Assembly: GCA_016722065.1 (NCBI GenBank) | Contig: JADKGX010000001.1 | Location: 372,001 to 436,000 of the forward strand | Direction of reading: 5' to 3' | Length of the DNA stretch: 64,000 bases | From: Planctomycetota bacterium | Lineage (GTDB): Bacteria > Planctomycetota > UBA8742 > UBA2392 | Shown: piece by piece, positions 53,944-64,000 of the stretch | How positions within the stretch are numbered: position 1 is the stretch's first letter | How the letters are laid out: every line of letters begins with the position of its first letter | Position numbers and translations under genes: made by a program | Notes under the pieces: generated by a model | Told to the model about the DNA's origin: nothing | The model's database searches: none | Seen by the model: the letters and a program-made list of their open reading frames with translations, nothing else

Positions 53944-56694
53944 CTATTCCTCTTCTTCTTTGTCGCCGCCTTTGCGCTTCTTCTTTGCGGGCTTGTCTGG
54001 CGCCGCCTTTGGGTTGCGCGCGGAGGTTCCTGGTGCCGGCTTGGGCGGTGTTTGCGGCTTTTCTGGTTTCTCGTCGTCCACAGCTTTGCGGCGGGCGCTG
54101 TCGGCCGGGTATTCCTCAATGCCCTTCTTGAGCACTTCTTCCACCTGCTGCTCGGCGCCTTCGGCTTCGGCTTTCTCAAAGGCCTCAGCCTCGTTCATGA
54201 TCTTGACGACACTGCTTACTTCGTCGTCGTCGGCCACCTTCATCATGCGCACGCCCTGGGTCGCGCGGCCGATTTCGCGCATGCTGTCTTCCGTGACCTT
54301 GGTGCGCAGAACCACACCCTGGCGGGTCATCAGCATGATTTCATCGCCTTCAAAGATCGACTTCGCCGCCACCACATGGCCGGTCTTGTCATTGACCTTG
54401 TAGTTGATAATGCCCTTGCCGCCACGGCTTTGGATGCGGTAGTCATCAAAGCTGCTGCGCTTGCCATAGCCCTTGCCGCAAATGCTGAGAAAGCTGGCAT
54501 TGCGGTTGACCACGGCCGCGCCCACCACCACGTCGTCGTCGCGCAGGTCAATGCCGCGCACGCCTGAGGCCACCCGGCCCATCGTGCGTGCGTCGGTTTC
54601 ATTGAACCGGATGCTGTAGCCGTTGCGCGTCACAATGACGATTTCGTCGTTGCCATGGGTCAACAGCACGTCGATCAGGCGGTGGCCCTCGCGCAGGTTG
54701 ATGGCGCGAATGCCCTTCTTGGTGACGTTGCTGTATTCCTCAAGCTCGGTCTTCTTGACCGTGCCCTCGCTGGTCACAAACAGCAGCTTCTGGCCGGTGT
54801 CGAACTTGCGCACCTTGATGCAGGCACTGACTTTTTCGACGTTGCTGATATTCAAAAGGTTAATCAGCGCGCGGCCCTTGGCCTGCTTGCCGAACTCGGG
54901 AATGTCGTACACCTTCAGCCACAGCAGCTTGCCAAGGCTGGTAAAGACCAGCAGGTAATCGTGGGTACTGGTGATGAAGAAGTGTTCAACAAAGTCGCCT
55001 TCCTTGCTGCCGCTGCCGATGCTGCCCGTGCCGCCGCGGTTCTGCCTTCGGTAGGCCTCCAGTGGCACGCGCTTGATGTAGCCTTCGGCGCTCAAGGTCA
55101 CCACCACCTGTTCGTCTGGAATCAGGTCAGTGATGTCAAAATCGCCCACGCCGGCGTTCTGGATTTCGGTGCGGCGCTCGTCGCCGTGGCGTTCCTTGAT
55201 TTCGGCAAGGTCGGCCTTGATGATGTCCAGCACGCGCTTGTCGCGGGCCAGAATGTCCATCAGGTCAGCGATTTCGGCGGCCAGGGCCTTGTACTCCTCT
55301 TCCAGTTTTCCGCGTTCCAGCCCGGTCAGGCGCGACAGGGTCATGGCAAGAATTGCGTCGGCTTGCAGGCGCGTCAGCGTTTCATTGTCTTCAATGACCT
55401 GGCCGCCCTCGGTTTTCACCTTCTTGGCAAACTTCAGGGCCATCAGCTTTTCGCGGGCTTCGTTGACATCCTTGCTGGCGCGGATCAGCTTGATGATGTC
55501 GTCCATGCGTGTCAGGGCCAGCAGCAGCCCGATCACGATGTGCTGGCGCTGGCGTGCCTTGTTCAGCAGCCAGCGGGTGCGGCGCAGGATCACTTCTTTG
55601 CGGTGGTCGCGGTAGGCTTCACACAGCTGCTTCAGGTTCAGCGTCTGGGGCTTACCCTCCACGATGGCGATGTTGATGATGCTGAAACTCTGCTGCAACT
55701 GGGTGTGCTTGTACAACTGGTTCAGCACGATGTTCGGGTCGTCGCCGCGCTTGACCTCAATGACCAGCCGGATGTCCTTCTTGCTGTAATCCTTGATTTC
55801 GCTGATGCCCTTGATGACGTCGCTTCGCACCAGTTCGGCGATGCGTTCAATCAACGACACCTTGTTCACCTGGTACGGAATCTCGGTGATCACAATGCTG
55901 GTCTTGTCGCGGTCGCCGGTTTCCATCTCGACGCGGCCACGCACCGTGACAATGCCGCGGCCGGTTTTGTAGGCCTGCACAATCGGGGCGCGCCCGCACA
56001 GAATGCCGCCGGTCGGAAAGTCAGGGCCCTTGACGATCTTGATCAGGTCGTCAACGGAACAATCGGGCGTATCAATCACGTGGCTGATGCCATCGCATAC
56101 CTCGACCACATTGTGCGGAGGCATGGATGTCGCCATGCCTACGGCAATGCCGCCTGTTCCGTTGCACAGCAGGTTGGGAAACTTGCCCGGCAGCACGGTC
56201 GGTTCCTGGCGCGTGCCTTCGAAGTTGTCAATGAAATCGACGGTGTCCTTATCCAGGTCTTCCAGCATTTCCGTGGCGGCGCGGGTCATGCGCGCCTCGG
56301 TGTATCGCATGGCGGCCGGCGGATCGCCGTCGATCGTGCCGAAGTTGCCCTGCGGGTCGACCAGCATGTAGCGCGTGTTGAAATCCTGGCCCATGCGCAC
56401 CAGCGTGGGGTAAACCACCGATTCGCCGTGCGGGTGATAGTTGCCGCTGGTGTCGCCGCAAATCTTGGCGCACTTGCGGTGCTTGGCCGTGGGGCCCAGG
56501 TTCAGGTCGTTCATGGCCACCAGCACGCGTCGCTGGCTGGGTTTCAGGCCGTCGCGAACGTCGGGCAGCGCACGCGCGACAATCACGGACATGGCGTAAG
56601 TCAGGTACGACTCGCGCATTTCGTCGGCAATGTTCAGCGGCTCGATCTTGCCTTCATTGGCAACCGGCGGCGGCGGTGGGTCCTTCTTTGCCAT
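53944..56694 (-). CDS. gyrA: DNA gyrase subunit A
   Basis: Breakage-reunion subunit, 916 residues. The catalytic Tyr131 is in AAMRYTEARM, and the quinolone region reads HPHGESVVYPTLVRM (about 88-101), with Ser92 at the E. coli Ser83 place and Pro in place of Asp87. The GyrA box is altered to QNRGGTG (usual QRRGGKG), but the six-bladed C-terminal domain is present (TRNGYSIRFNE, KGYGKRSSFDDYRIQSRGGKG). A Lys/Glu tail closes the protein. ParC is the alternative; the strong C-terminal beta-pinwheel favours GyrA. Confidence 0.95.
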   Translation of the reverse strand: MAKKDPPPPPVANEGKIEPLNIADEMRESYLTYAMSVIVARALPDVRDGLKPSQRRVLVAMNDLNLGPTAKHRKCAKICGDTSGNYHPHGESVVYPTLVRMGQDFNTRYMLVDPQGNFGTIDGDPPAAMRYTEARMTRAATEMLEDLDKDTVDFIDNFEGTRQEPTVLPGKFPNLLCNGTGGIAVGMATSMPPHNVVEVCDGISHVIDTPDCSVDDLIKIVKGPDFPTGGILCGRAPIVQAYKTGRGIVTVRGRVEMETGDRDKTSIVITEIPYQVNKVSLIERIAELVRSDVIKGISEIKDYSKKDIRLVIEVKRGDDPNIVLNQLYKHTQLQQSFSIINIAIVEGKPQTLNLKQLCEAYRDHRKEVILRRTRWLLNKARQRQHIVIGLLLALTRMDDIIKLIRASKDVNEAREKLMALKFAKKVKTEGGQVIEDNETLTRLQADAILAMTLSRLTGLERGKLEEEYKALAAEIADLMDILARDKRVLDIIKADLAEIKERHGDERRTEIQNAGVGDFDITDLIPDEQVVVTLSAEGYIKRVPLEAYRRQNRGGTGSIGSGSKEGDFVEHFFITSTHDYLLVFTSLGKLLWLKVYDIPEFGKQAKGRALINLLNISNVEKVSACIKVRKFDTGQKLLFVTSEGTVKKTELEEYSNVTKKGIRAINLREGHRLIDVLLTHGNDEIVIVTRNGYSIRFNETDARTMGRVASGVRGIDLRDDDVVVGAAVVNRNASFLSICGKGYGKRSSFDDYRIQSRGGKGIINYKVNDKTGHVVAAKSIFEGDEIMLMTRQGVVLRTKVTEDSMREIGRATQGVRMMKVADDDEVSSVVKIMNEAEAFEKAEAEGAEQQVEEVLKKGIEEYPADSARRKAVDDEKPEKPQTPPKPAPGTSARNPKAAPDKPAKKKRKGGDKEEEE

Positions 56695-56845
56695 GGTGTC
56701 CTTTCAATGAAGCGCCGGAATCTAGCCCATTGTCGCCACAAGGGCAAGCGCCCTTGCGCCCGGCGACAGCCCGTAAAGCGGCCTGTCATGCGGGGTTTGC
56801 CGGGTTCGCGGGGTTCGCGGCGTTCATGAATTGTGGAAAGCGTGG

Positions 56846-57601
56846 CTAATCCGGAATCACCAGCGCCTTGCGCAGCAGCGCCTCTGCGGCTTCAGCATCT
56901 ACGGGGCGGCTGAACAGATAGCCCTGTACCCAGCGGCACCCGTGCTGGCGAAGAAAGTTCAACTGGCCGGAATGTTCCACACCCTCAGCGACCACATTCA
57001 CCTTCATGGCCTGTGCCATGGCCAAGATCGCACTGGAGATCGCAATGTGGTCGGCCTGGCCGGGCAGGCCCTCAATGAACGACTTGTCCATCTTGATCGT
57101 CTCGATCGGCATTTTGCCCAGATAGGCAAACGAGCTATAGCCCGTACCGAAGTCGTCAATCGACATGCCTACGCCCATGCGCTTGAGTTCATCCAGCACA
57201 CCCAGCACGCCACGGTTGTAGTCCATGAACGCGCTTTCGGTCAGTTCCAGCTTGATGGCGCTCGGCGGCAGGTCAGATTCCTTCAGGGCCTGGGCGACCA
57301 TCGTGACTACGTCGTCGCTGCGCAACTGGCGCGCTGACAGGTTCACGGAAATGACCACAGGAATGCCCAGCTTGTCGCGCCACAGGCGGTTCTGGAGGCA
57401 GGCGTTGCGAAGCACCTGGCGCCCCAGCGAGGAGATCAAGCCGGTTTCTTCGGCCAGCGGAATAAAATCGGCCGGCGACACCATGGGCTTGCCCGGGGGT
57501 TTCCAGCGGGCCAGGGCCATGCAAGGCGCAAAAGCCATGATTGGCCATTGGCTGGCAACCACGCGGTCAGGCACCAGCAGTGAAAAAAACAGCCACTGCA
57601 A
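56846..57601 (-). CDS. Degenerate or N-truncated EAL-domain protein
   Basis: 251 residues. From about residue 43 the EAL domain is well conserved (SPADFIPLAEETGLI, INVSARQL-type NLSARQLRS, KLELTESAFMD, GMSIDDFGTGYSSF, IKMDKSFIEGL, VVAEGVE). The first motif, normally EALxRW with the catalytic glutamate, reads MALARW, and the preceding QPxVD strand is poorly matched (LFFSLLVPDRVV). No GGDEF domain is present upstream. It is therefore probably not an active c-di-GMP phosphodiesterase: either a c-di-GMP binder or a decaying gene. The true start is uncertain. Confidence 0.75.
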   Translation of the reverse strand: MQWLFFSLLVPDRVVASQWPIMAFAPCMALARWKPPGKPMVSPADFIPLAEETGLISSLGRQVLRNACLQNRLWRDKLGIPVVISVNLSARQLRSDDVVTMVAQALKESDLPPSAIKLELTESAFMDYNRGVLGVLDELKRMGVGMSIDDFGTGYSSFAYLGKMPIETIKMDKSFIEGLPGQADHIAISSAILAMAQAMKVNVVAEGVEHSGQLNFLRQHGCRWVQGYLFSRPVDAEAAEALLRKALVIPD

Positions 57602-57766
57602 ATAGTTGCTTACTGGGTAGGCATGTGATCAAGACACGATGCTGCGAACAGCCCCTGCTGCTCACTTTCTATACGACGCAACGGATTTTCTGAATCCGCA
57701 CGCGCAGGGGCCTGCGGGCCGCGGCTGGCGCCGCGTTTCCCACAGTGTTGTGCTGCAATCAAATCT

Positions 57767-59716
<1,950 letters not shown>

Positions 59717-59754
59717 GGGAACTCCGGTGTCTCGTGTCTTGCGGACTGCGAACT

Positions 59755-60000
59755 GCTTTGGACCACAGATGGACACGGATGGACACAGATCAAATGCACT
59801 ATCCGTGTTTATCTGTGTTCATCTGTGGACCAACCGCCGTTGCCGTCAACGGCGCGGACTTGCTACCAGCATGGGAACGAAATGCAAGGGTATGGGGTTA
59901 CCAGTGCCAAGTTCCGCGTTCCGCGGCCCGGGTCAACGTCCAGGCCTGACGATTAGTTGCAGTCGACACGGAACACTGAACACGGCACTCGGAACCGGCA
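59755..60000. repeat. Dispersed repeat words upstream of glyS
   Basis: Non-coding spacer of 285 bases. GGACACGGATGGACACAG and TCCGTGTTTATCTGTG (59758-59832) form an inverted pair, then GTTCCGCGTTCCGCGG (near 59912-59927) and CGGAACACTGAACACGGC (near 59970-59987) follow. These are members of the same word families as at 43,141, 53,838 and 61,140-61,230. No promoter is evident. Confidence 0.6.
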
Positions 60001-60001
60001 G

Positions 60002-60394
60002 TTAAACCCCCAGCGTGAACACATACACATAAGACCACGCCGAAAGCACTGCCAGCACCGTCACGGCCGTCAACTCCGGCCACAGACGCACCAGGCTTGC
60101 CGGCCGCAGCACCTTCAACACCGCCAGCAGCAGCATCATTTTCACGATCCGACCGGGCTTGGCCTTCAAGGTGGGCAGGTGCTTCAGGTCGCAGCCGGGG
60201 TCCAGTGCCAGGCGCGCGTCGTCCAGGACGCGGCCTTGCGCGGCCAGGTTGTTGAAATCGCGCAGCAGGGCCGCCAGTTGGCGCAGCGACAGCAGTGAAG
60301 TAACCACGAAGTAAAGGGTCAACCCGCCCAGTACCAGGCCCAGGATGTAGCGATAGCTGGTGTAGGGCTCGAGTTTTTCCAGAAAATCGGGCAT
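60002..60394 (-). CDS. Small membrane protein of unknown function
   Basis: 130 residues from the ATG at 60394 (MPDFLEKLEPYTSYRYILGL). Two or three membrane segments: about 15-35, 78-95 and 107-128, with a basic loop between (LKHLPTLKAKPGRIVKMM). No family recognised. An in-frame ATG at 60607 exists, but it would overlap the divergent gene at 60495 and has no support. Confidence 0.65.
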   Translation of the reverse strand: MPDFLEKLEPYTSYRYILGLVLGGLTLYFVVTSLLSLRQLAALLRDFNNLAAQGRVLDDARLALDPGCDLKHLPTLKAKPGRIVKMMLLLAVLKVLRPASLVRLWPELTAVTVLAVLSAWSYVYVFTLGV

Positions 60395-60481
60395 TGGGCC
60401 TGAACCTGTTGGCGCTTCGCGTGGCGAACCATTGTGCCAGACACGGGCCACTGCATACCAGACACTTGCGCCGGCGCAGCG

Positions 60482-60487
60482 TATACT
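60482..60487 (+). promoter_or_regulatory. -10-like TATACT just before the start codon
   Basis: TATACT ends 7 bases before the ATG at 60495. This would give a leaderless or nearly leaderless mRNA. No good -35 box is seen. Confidence 0.35.
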
Positions 60488-60494
60488 TGCGGCC

Positions 60495-60839
60495 ATGTCG
60501 AAGGACCTTCGAGCCGAACTTCGCCGCGTCTTTGACGACTGGAATGCCAGCCGCATGACCGCCCAGGCCGTACAGAACTGGGCCCGCGCCACCAGCACCA
60601 AGGGCACCGACCCCTATGCCACGCTGCTGGTGGAACACCTGCGCGGGCTGGGCGAATACCTGATTACCTGCGACGACATCAGCACCTATGTATCCGGCTT
60701 TGACCTGGAACCCGACAAGGCCGTGAAGTGGCTTGAAAGTTCCAGCGCGATTTTCGACGTCAAGCAAAGGGCCACCGACCTGCGCGACGACCCGTTCTAC
60801 GGCCCCCACACCAGGGCGATTCTGCGCGACATTTCGTAG
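60495..60839 (+). CDS. Small soluble protein of unknown function
   Basis: 114 residues from the ATG at 60495 (MSKDLRAELRRVFDDWNASR). Charged, helical, no membrane segment, no cysteine except one in LITCDDIS. The frame has coding-like base composition and a plausible -10 box. The in-frame ATG at 60432 adds 21 less likely residues. No family recognised. Confidence 0.65.
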   Translation: MSKDLRAELRRVFDDWNASRMTAQAVQNWARATSTKGTDPYATLLVEHLRGLGEYLITCDDISTYVSGFDLEPDKAVKWLESSSAIFDVKQRATDLRDDPFYGPHTRAILRDIS

Positions 60840-60859
60840 CAGCCAAACCGCACAACAAC

Positions 60860-61325
60860 AAACAACCCAGGGCGGCATTGGGTGGGCCCGACAATCCTGT
60901 CGGGCAGGCCGACCACGGGCGGGGATAAACCCCGCCCCTACAAGCGCCGACGCCATGCACCCCAGCCCCGCCCGCAAGGGCGGGGGCGACGGCAAGCTGT
61001 TTAATCAATTCAGGGCCACGGCGTTTAGCCACGGATAAGCACGGATCAGCGCTGGGTAGGCCCGACAATCCTGTCGGGCAGGCCGACCAAGGGCGGGGAT
61101 AAACCCCGCCCCTACGGGTCGCCGCGTTCGACCCGTGGTTGTCCGGGGTCGTTCCGTGGTTCGATCCGACATTCGTTCCGAGGTTCGTTCCGTGGTTATC
61201 TGTGTCTATCCGTGTTTATCCGTGGTTAAAGCCGTTAGCCGTTAGCCCTAAGCCGTTGGCCCCAAGCCCCAAGCCCTAAGCCCTAACCCCCAACCCTAAC
61301 CCCTAACCCCAAACCCCAACCCCAT
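60860..61325. repeat. Composite hairpin repeat array, left copy
   Basis: Non-coding. Modules in order: an 18-bp palindrome CCCGACAATCCTGTCGGG (60887-60904); hairpin GGGCGGGGATAAACCCCGCC; hairpin CCCCGCCCGCAAGGGCGGGG; CCACGGATAAGCACGGAT; then a second palindrome copy (61061-61078), the GGGCGGGG hairpin again, GTTCGACCCGTGGTT, GTTCCGAGG words, and TATCCGTGTTTATCCGTGG (near 61203-61225). After this, 61228-61325 is a run of AGCCCTAAGCCC/CCTAACCCC units. Large parts recur at 62,346-63,030. Confidence 0.9.
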
Positions 61326-61400
61326 TTTCATCACCCTGCCGACCCGCTTCCCGCCGCCTTTTCTCTCGAATTTGTCGCTTGGGGCGTCCCCCAACGCGCC

Positions 61401-62345
61401 ATGTTTCGGGAGCCTGTCTTGCTCGAACACGACATTCCACCTGTCCTGAACACACACATCGAATACTGGCGCAACCGGTGCAAGGACGGCTCACGCCCTA
61501 AGATCGTCTCCAAGGAAATGTTGATTCCCTGGTGCAGCACCGACACCCCGCCCGGCGAGCCGGCCTTCAAACCCGAAGACCCCTGGCAGGCCGAAGCCGA
61601 GACGCTCAACGAGAAAGCCCAGCGCGAACACCTGCAGCGCCTGCAACTGTGCGTGGATTTTCACCAGCAGATGCTCAAGGCCGGACTCGCCCAGTTGCAA
61701 GCCAACGCGACCAGCGAAGCCAAAGCCGCGCAAGAACCCGAACCTGCCCCTGCACCCGCACCTGAACCCGCACCCGAACCCGAACCTGCACCCGAACCTG
61801 CACCTGAACCTGCACCCGCCCCTGCACCCGCCCCCAAGCGCGTTCGCCTGGCCAACCCGGAAATCAAGCCGCTGTCGATTCTCACACTGGCGGCGCGTTC
61901 GGCCAAAGAGTTGCCCAAGGCCTCGGCCGAATTGCTGCAGGCCCAGCTCAAACACAACCGCGTCGCCGCCGATGCGCAGATGCGGCGTGATTTCATGCTC
62001 GATCGCGCCGTCGCCATCGTGACCGACACGATGATGCACATGGATGACACCTTCAAAGAAGTCGGCTTTGGCAACTGGATGCCGTTTCGATTTCCGGACC
62101 AGTGGCTCATGTTCGGCGGCGTGATGCAGCGCGTGCTGGCGGCGCACGGTTTGATGCACGCCGACACGCCCGAGGCCTACAAAAGGCTGCTGGAAGAAAC
62201 CCCGCCGATCACAGAAATCGCAGAAGGAGCGCTGATTCCGCCACAAAGCATAGGCCAGGGTTTCAGGGCCCGGGAACTGCCAACCTTCAAGGCACTGATC
62301 GCAAGAATCATGGACATCAGGGCCAATCGCGGCCCACCCAAATGA
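61401..62345 (+). CDS. Unknown protein with Pro/Glu/Ala spacer, flanked by repeat arrays
   Basis: 314 residues. The N-terminal part (1-110) is helical and ends in AQREHLQRLQLCVDFHQQML. Residues about 112-143 are EPAPAPAP/EPEP repeats, a flexible spacer. The C-terminal part (145-314) looks folded (KPLSILTLAARSAKELPKAS, FKEVGFGNWMPFRFPDQWLM). No membrane helix or signal peptide is visible, and I recognise no family. It lies between two copies of a composite hairpin repeat, so it could have arrived or been moved with them. The domain plan (two folded parts and a spacer) is inference. Confidence 0.7.
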   Translation: MFREPVLLEHDIPPVLNTHIEYWRNRCKDGSRPKIVSKEMLIPWCSTDTPPGEPAFKPEDPWQAEAETLNEKAQREHLQRLQLCVDFHQQMLKAGLAQLQANATSEAKAAQEPEPAPAPAPEPAPEPEPAPEPAPEPAPAPAPAPKRVRLANPEIKPLSILTLAARSAKELPKASAELLQAQLKHNRVAADAQMRRDFMLDRAVAIVTDTMMHMDDTFKEVGFGNWMPFRFPDQWLMFGGVMQRVLAAHGLMHADTPEAYKRLLEETPPITEIAEGALIPPQSIGQGFRARELPTFKALIARIMDIRANRGPPK

Positions 62346-63030
62346 TCGCCTGTTGACAAGTCAAGACCAGCCCCGCCCGCAAGGGCGGGGGCGACGGCAA
62401 CTTGATGAATCAATTCAAGGCAACGGCGTTTAACCACGGATGACACGGATTATCACGGATCAGCCTTGGGCGGCATTTGGGCGGGCCCGACAATCCTGTC
62501 GGGCTGCTTTGGCTGGCGTGCCTATGGGTGTCAACGGTACCGCCGTCCCCAGCCTTGCGGCTGGGGCTGCAACGGCTGGGTGGCATTGGGTGGGCCCGAT
62601 AATCCTGTCGGGCGTGCCGACCACGGGCGGGGAAAAACCCCGCCCCTACAAGCGCCGACGCCATGCACCCCAGCCCCGCCCGCAAGGGCGGGGGCGACGG
62701 CAGCCTGTTTGGTCAATTCAAGGCAACGGCGTTTAGCCACGGATAACACGGATAAACACGGATCAATTTTGGGTAGGCCCGACAATCCTGTCGGGCTGCT
62801 TTGGGTGGCGTGCCTATGGGTGTCAACGGTACCGCCGTCCCCAGCCTTGCGGCTGGGGCTGCAACGGCTGGGTGGCATTGGGTGGGCCCGACAATCCTGT
62901 CGGGCAGGCCGACCACGGGCGGGGATAAACCCCGCCCCAACGGGCCGCCGCGTTCGACCCGTGGTTATCCGGGTTCGTTCCGTGGTTATCTGTGTCTATC
63001 CGTGTTTATCCGTGGTTAAAGCCTTAAGCC
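62346..63030. repeat. Composite hairpin repeat array, right copy
   Basis: 712-base spacer. The 18-bp palindrome occurs at 62486-62503, 62595-62612 (one change), 62778-62795 and 62887-62904. A module of about 107 bp with the hairpin CCCCAGCCTTGCGGCTGGGG is present twice (about 62,491-62,597 and 62,783-62,889). The block at 62,594-62,766 repeats most of 60,886-61,052, and the final module (62,877-63,021) repeats 61,053-61,231 in shorter form. CCACGGAT words stand at 62434-62458 and 62737-62763. No gene is seen. Confidence 0.9.
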
Positions 63031-63057
63031 CTTTTCGCGCGGCGCTGTCGGGTTGCT

Positions 63058-64000
63058 TCAGCCGGTTACTGGGGGCATGAAGCCGCTGGCGTCGCTGCCG
63101 GTGGATCTTGCCATCATGTTGATGCAGATCAGTTGCCGGGTTGTTGGCGTAACGCGCACACGGTGCGAAATGGTCTGGCCACACACGCAGATCACGCCCG
63201 TGGAATCACAAATCAAGGGCACCAGGTCACGTTCTTCGCGGGCTACTTTGTTGTCCGTCAGCAGGTCCTGGATTTTCTTTTCGCCGTCCAGGCCCAGGGG
63301 CTGAATGCGGTCGCCGTCTTTGCGGCCTCGCACCAGCAGCGGAAACAGCACTTTTTCGGCGTCCAGGTATTCCACTTCAGGCGGCTTGTCTTCCAGCAGC
63401 TGCACCAGGCCGCCATCGGGCATGGACATCATTTCGGCGCTGATGCGCATGTAGGGGCCGCGGTTGACGTCGGCCAGCCAGGTGCCGTCGCGGGTAATCT
63501 GGAACTCGGCCGCGGCCAGGCTTTCGGGCAGCAGCGTGGTGTGTGTGACGGTGATGACCAGGTTGGCGTCGTCCAGCAGCACGCCGGTTTTTTCGTTCAG
63601 CTTCACGACCACGCCCCGGCGTTCACTGCCCAGCAGGTCGCGCACCTGTTCGACGCGGCGGTGGGTTACTTCGCGCGCTGGCAGACCGGCAGCCATCAAC
63701 CCTTCGCGCAGAATATAGCGCTGGGCCAGCGGCCCCTGCGAGCGCAGCTTTTCCAGCGAGACCCGCATGATGGTCTGGCCGCCACGGGGCTCAGGCTTGT
63801 CCAGAAACGCCGCCGCCAGGTGCTGGAACTCAACTTCAAGTTCCTGGGCCTGAAAGCCCAACGCGGCCAGGTGGCGGCGCGCGCCGGGGTTGAACTCTTT
63901 GGTAATCAGCGGCATCAACACCTGGCGCACCTTGTTGCGGGTGTAGCGCATGTCGGTGTTGCTGGGATCGTTGAAGTAAGGCACGTTTTCGGACTTGACC
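63058..64000 (-). CDS. tilS: tRNA(Ile)-lysidine synthetase, C-terminal part (cut by window edge)
   Basis: TilS modifies C34 of tRNA-Ile(CAU) so that it reads AUA. Only about the last 313 residues are in the window, and the start lies beyond the right edge. Visible: YFNDPSNTDMRYTRNKVRQV (the conserved N-domain end), the middle helical domain, and the C-terminal TilS domain with GDRIQPLGLDGEKKIQDLL and CGQTISHRVRVT. The ATP-binding SGGxDS motif would be in the missing part. The stop is at 63058. Confidence 0.9.
   Translation of the reverse strand, partial: VKSENVPYFNDPSNTDMRYTRNKVRQVLMPLITKEFNPGARRHLAALGFQAQELEVEFQHLAAAFLDKPEPRGGQTIMRVSLEKLRSQGPLAQRYILREGLMAAGLPAREVTHRRVEQVRDLLGSERRGVVVKLNEKTGVLLDDANLVITVTHTTLLPESLAAAEFQITRDGTWLADVNRGPYMRISAEMMSMPDGGLVQLLEDKPPEVEYLDAEKVLFPLLVRGRKDGDRIQPLGLDGEKKIQDLLTDNKVAREERDLVPLICDSTGVICVCGQTISHRVRVTPTTRQLICINMMARSTGSDASGFMPPVTG

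Noticed and set aside
61228..61325. Chromosome end (telomere)
   Set aside because: The DNA continues into coding sequence on both sides, and units are irregular. A repeat run is a sufficient description.
60887..62904. CRISPR array based on the 18-bp palindromes
   Set aside because: Copies are irregularly spaced, are joined to other hairpin modules, and sequences between them are themselves repeated. No cas gene is nearby.

Overview
The window is a 64 kb piece of a GC-rich bacterial chromosome, probably from a Planctomycetota or related PVC-type lineage. This placement is inferred. It rests on a zinc-ribbon (CxxC...CxxC) protein fused to a membrane segment and a large Pro/Glu repeat, an FHA-Ser/Thr kinase, a single-chain eukaryote-like glycyl-tRNA synthetase, Lys/Ala tails on several ribosomal proteins, and many hairpin-rich dispersed repeats. 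No rRNA gene is present to settle it.

Region 1 (1-28,430, minus strand) is one long information-processing supercluster, read right to left: tRNA-Thr(UGU), tRNA-Tyr(GUA), tRNA-Gly(UCC), tRNA-Thr(GGU), tuf, rpmG, tRNA-Trp, secE, nusG, rplK-A-J-L, rpoB, rpoC, a lipoprotein gene, rpsL, rpsG, fusA, then the S10 and spc operons from rpsJ to rpsH, leaving the window on the left. The four tRNAs before tuf are in the same order as in the E. coli thrU-tyrU-glyT-thrT-tufB operon. rplD is broken by a +1 frameshift. Several hairpins and terminator-like structures divide the cluster into transcription segments.

Region 2 (28,430-44,600) holds a two-gene membrane pair (DUF2062-like plus a 1268-residue protein with five internal repeats of about 126 residues), an atypical tRNA with a Leu(UAG) anticodon and no long variable arm, topA, ruvX, a mannose-1-phosphate guanylyltransferase gene, leuB, an M48 membrane protease, and the protein quality-control set tig-clpP-clpX with a VOC-family gene inserted.

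Region 3 (44,600-57,600) has an FHA-kinase and a TetR regulator convergent with mreBCD (mreD carries a +1 frameshift), the zinc-ribbon/PEPVV-repeat protein, a lipoprotein, a membrane-anchored peroxiredoxin-like gene with an in-frame UGA that reads as a selenocysteine codon with a SECIS-like hairpin behind it, a MOSC protein, gyrA and a degenerate EAL-domain gene.

Region 4 (57,600-64,000) has glyS with a large insertion, two small hypothetical genes, a 314-residue unknown protein flanked on both sides by a composite repeat array, and the 3' part of tilS, cut by the right edge.

The strongest candidates for something new are the selenoprotein, the atypical tRNA, the repeat-built membrane protein, the composite repeat arrays, and a ClpX that lacks a recognisable IGF loop.
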